DNA of 25,043 bases from an uncultured Clostridia bacterium (GTDB lineage: Bacteria; Bacillota; Clostridia; Lachnospirales; Anaerotignaceae), in the NCBI GenBank assembly GCA_937919015.1, contig CALFPN010000016.1:1-25043 (forward strand), read 5' to 3'. The position numbers and the translations under genes were made by a program. Shown piece by piece: positions 23,073-25,043 of this stretch (the first letter of the stretch is position 1; each line of letters opens with the position of its first letter). The notes beneath the pieces were generated by a model. The model searched no databases. It was given only the letters and a program-made list of their open reading frames with translations, and was not told where the DNA came from.

Positions 23073-23259
23073 TCATTTGCCAATACGATTTGCGAATTTC
23101 TGTGCCGTATTCATGCCCATCTTTTTCTGTCGATTGGTCATGGCTGCCGATTCGCAGATCATGGCTACGTTTCTGCCGGGACGTACGGGAATTGTATTCA
23201 TCTGTACCTTATTCCCCAGAATCTCAATATATTCTTCATTTAACCCCAACCTGTCATAA
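23073..23259 (-). pseudogene. hprK: HPr kinase/phosphorylase, C-terminal fragment cut by the insertion sequence
   Basis: Reading leftward, the last 61 codons of HprK are visible: YDRLGLNEEYIEILGNK, then VRPGRNVAMICESAAM and NRQKKMGMNTAQKF, ending at a TGA at 23075-23073. This is the conserved C-terminal end of HprK, which phosphorylates HPr and Crh on Ser and removes the phosphate. The Walker A domain and about 245 residues should lie to the right of the insertion, outside the window. The frame meets a stop within a few codons once inside the IS. Loss of the conserved tail would very likely inactivate the enzyme. The fragment is too short to work alone. Confidence 0.9.
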
Positions 23260-23319
23260 TGTTAGGATCCCCCTAAAGTAGACCAAGGAAATATCCAATC
23301 TACTTTGGGAGGATCTTTT

Positions 23320-23997
23320 GTGTCTAAGCTGAAATTTACAGCAGAAAAGAAGATTGAAATAATTGAGGCATTTCTATCTGGAACGGTTACCCATTCTCAA
23401 CTGAGAGCTGTCTACGGAATGAATCCAAATACAATATACAAGTGGATCCCTCAGTATGAGGTTAACGGCAAAGCAGCGTTTGTAAAAGAGACCAAAACAT
23501 TGAGTTATTCACGAGAAATTAAGTTGCAGAGTGTTGAGGCATATCTTAGAGGCGAAGGCTGTTTGAATGAAATTGCGGCAAAGTACAACATCTCAGATCA
23601 ACGGGTACTCAGAAGATGGATTCAGCGTTATAATGCCAATGAAGAACTCACGGACTACGATCCGAAACGGAGGATGCATATGGCAAACACAGGAAGAAAA
23701 ACGACACTAGCAGAGCGCAAAGAAATCACGGAGTATTGCATTGACCATGGCAAGGATTACAACGGTACAGCGGTGCTCTACGATGTTTCCTACAGTCAGG
23801 TTTACGCTTGGGTGAAGAAGTATCTCTCTGAAGGTGAAGAGGGACTTGTGGACAAGCGCGGCCATCACAAAACAGATGATGAAGTGGACGAACTGGAACG
23901 CCTTCGCCGGGAAAATCTGCGACTAAAGTGCCAGTTAGAAGACGAAAGAAGGACGATTGAACTACTAAAAAAAGTCGAAAAGTTCGAAAGGATGTGA
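23320..23997 (+). CDS. IS3-family transposase OrfA (HTH DNA-binding subunit)
   Basis: A 225-residue protein with three successive helix-turn-helix units: about 5-55 (THSQLRAVYGMNPNTIYKWI), 60-108 (NEIAAKYNISDQRVLRRWI) and 125-170 (NGTAVLYDVSYSQVYAWVKK). A leucine-zipper-like coil ends it (DELERLRRENLRLKCQLEDE). The extra HTH makes it longer than IS150 OrfA (about 170). The GTG at 23320 has GGGAGG seven bases upstream. The codons CTA AAA AAA G near the end (23967-23974) form a -1 slippery site that would fuse it to OrfB. Confidence 0.9.
   Translation: MSKLKFTAEKKIEIIEAFLSGTVTHSQLRAVYGMNPNTIYKWIPQYEVNGKAAFVKETKTLSYSREIKLQSVEAYLRGEGCLNEIAAKYNISDQRVLRRWIQRYNANEELTDYDPKRRMHMANTGRKTTLAERKEITEYCIDHGKDYNGTAVLYDVSYSQVYAWVKKYLSEGEEGLVDKRGHHKTDDEVDELERLRRENLRLKCQLEDERRTIELLKKVEKFERM
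23966..23974 (+). promoter_or_regulatory. Probable programmed -1 frameshift site (A7G)
   Basis: Seven A residues at 23967-23973 followed by G. A shift of -1 here leads into the OrfB frame without a stop, as in IS150 and other IS3 members that make an OrfAB fusion transposase. OrfB has only a GTG overlapping the orfA stop as its own start. Confidence 0.75.
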
Positions 23998-24961
23998 GGC
24001 TGGGCAGGGTTCGCTTCGAGTCAAAATACCTGACTATTCAGAGCCTTCATGCAGAAAAAGGCTGGAGTATCCGTTGGATGTGCTGTCAATTGGGAATTTC
24101 AAAAGCGGCCTATTACAAATGGCTGCATCGTTCAGTGCCGCAAACAGAGCAGGAGAACTTTGTTTTAGCCGAGCTAATCCGAGAGTACGACGAAAACTAT
24201 AACCACATCTTGGGGTACCGCCGGATGACTGCATGGATCAACCGCCTTAACGGGACTTGCTTCAGCAAGAACAGGATCCATCGGATCATGCAGGCCATTA
24301 ACGTGCATTCGGTCATCCGTAAACAACCGAAGAAATATAGGAAATCCACACCAGAAAGAACAGCAGAAAACGTTCTGAAGCGTGATTTTTATGCATCCAA
24401 GCCGAATGAGAAATGGGTAACAGATGTAACGGAGTTCAAATGGTACGACGGTCCAGTATGCCACAAAATCTATCTCAGTGCGATTCTGGATTTATATGAC
24501 CGTTCAGTTGTTTCTTATGTTATAAGCCGCCGTAATGATAATAGATTGGTATTCCAAACCTTCGATAAAGCCATTGTAAACAACCCCGACGCTAAATTTT
24601 CCACTCAGACCGTGGCTTCCAATATACCAGTCCTGCGTTTCAATCCAAGCTGAAGAACCACGAAATGACGCAATCCATGTCTCGTGTGGGACACTGCATT
24701 GACAATGGACCGACCGAGGGTTTCTGGGGAATCATTAAATCTGAAATGTACTACTTACAGGCATTCAAGGAGGAGAAGTCCTTGCGTGCTGCCATTGAGA
24801 AATACATCCACTTCTACAACTACGAGCGTTTCCAAGAACGGTTTGGAAACCAAACTCCAATGGAAGTCCGCATGGCAGCACTAAACACTGATAAGACTGT
24901 CTTGTATCCAATTCCGGAGAACAAACGAATTCAAAAATACAAAGCAAAGTATGCTGCATAA
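23994..24961 (+). pseudogene. IS3-family transposase OrfB (DDE integrase), broken by a frameshift
   Basis: The first part (23994-24653) has the N-terminal HTH_21 region (RWMCCQLGISKAAYYKW) and the first catalytic Asp in WVTDVTEFKW. At AAATTTT (24594-24600) the frame is lost, and the next 17 codons are nonsense to a TGA at 24651-24653. In another frame the protein continues correctly from FHSDRGFQYTSPAFQ (second Asp) through NGPTEGFWGIIKSE (catalytic Glu) to a TAA at 24959-24961. One missing base explains it. Either the copy is dead or the homopolymer was misread. DDE residues are all present once the frame is repaired. Confidence 0.88.
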
Positions 24962-24966
24962 AGAAA

Positions 24967-24995
24967 CTCACCGCTACCAACTTGGTAACGGTGAG
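24967..24995 (+). terminator. Terminator-like hairpin after orfB
   Basis: CTCACCGCTACCAA pairs with TTGGTAACGGTGAG, 13 of 14 matches, five bases after the orfB stop. A T-rich stretch follows after about 14 bases (25010-25019). The gap to the T-tract makes termination uncertain. Confidence 0.5.
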
Positions 24996-25043
24996 TCGAT
25001 AGAACTATTTTTTATTTATTTCCCCGGTCTACCTTGACAGGGG

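Larger units (their letters stand above)
23260..25043 (+). mobile_element. IS3-family (IS150-like) insertion sequence in hprK
   Basis: The element holds orfA and orfB with a DDE integrase core. Its ends are imperfect inverted repeats: on the left AAAGTAGACCAAGGAAATA (23275-23293), and on the right, read on the minus strand, AAGGTAGACCGGGGAAATA (25035-25017). Aligning the ends puts the true right end about seven bases past the window edge, for a length near 1.8 kb. The left end probably starts at TGTTAGG (23260). Target duplication cannot be checked because the right flank is missing. Confidence 0.9.

Noticed and set aside
23966..23997. orfA/orfB break as a pseudogene mutation
   Set aside because: The A7G slippery run and the -1 relationship match the programmed frameshift of IS3-family elements, so this break is normal, unlike the one at 24594.

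Overview
The window looks like a chromosomal segment of a low-to-mid GC Gram-positive anaerobe of the class Clostridia, probably Lachnospirales-like. The support is the gene order hprK-murB-rapZ-whiA-HPr, a tryptophan T-box riboswitch, comEA/comEC/holA, AGGAGG-type ribosome binding sites, and Clostridia-like protein sequences. The genus cannot be fixed from the sequence alone.

Bases 1 to about 3,414 are the integrase-proximal arm of an integrated element (prophage or ICE) at the 3' end of tRNA-Leu(CAA). It has a genetic switch: a leftward Cro-like XRE gene cut by the window edge, a shared operator/promoter region, then rightward genes for a CI-like XRE repressor, a minimal ImmA/IrrE metallopeptidase, a solitary HsdR_N-type nuclease-like protein and a tyrosine recombinase. 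The rest of the element lies to the left of the window.

Bases 3,415-6,479 hold housekeeping genes: tRNA-Leu, a cyclophilin-type peptidyl-prolyl isomerase, a membrane-anchored metallophosphoesterase (all leftward) and a Y-family DNA polymerase (rightward). From 15,284 down to 6,498 seven leftward genes are packed tightly enough to be one operon: comEA-like, response regulator, sensor kinase, a GerMN-domain protein, comEC, holA and an EAL phosphodiesterase with a degenerate GGDEF domain. It links DNA uptake, envelope sensing, replication and c-di-GMP turnover. A D-Ala-D-Ala carboxypeptidase gene diverges from it at 15,410.

Bases 16,809-19,870 are a tryptophan-type ABC transporter operon (lipoprotein, permease, ATPase) behind a T-box leader with a UGG specifier and a strong promoter. 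Bases 20,000-23,259 are the leftward hprK'-murB-rapZ-whiA-HPr-like cluster. The HPr-like protein lacks the phosphorylatable His but keeps the regulatory Ser. hprK, which encodes the Ser kinase, is cut by an IS3-family (IS150-like) insertion sequence that runs off the right edge. That IS has a probable programmed -1 frameshift between orfA and orfB and a second, apparently inactivating, frameshift inside orfB.
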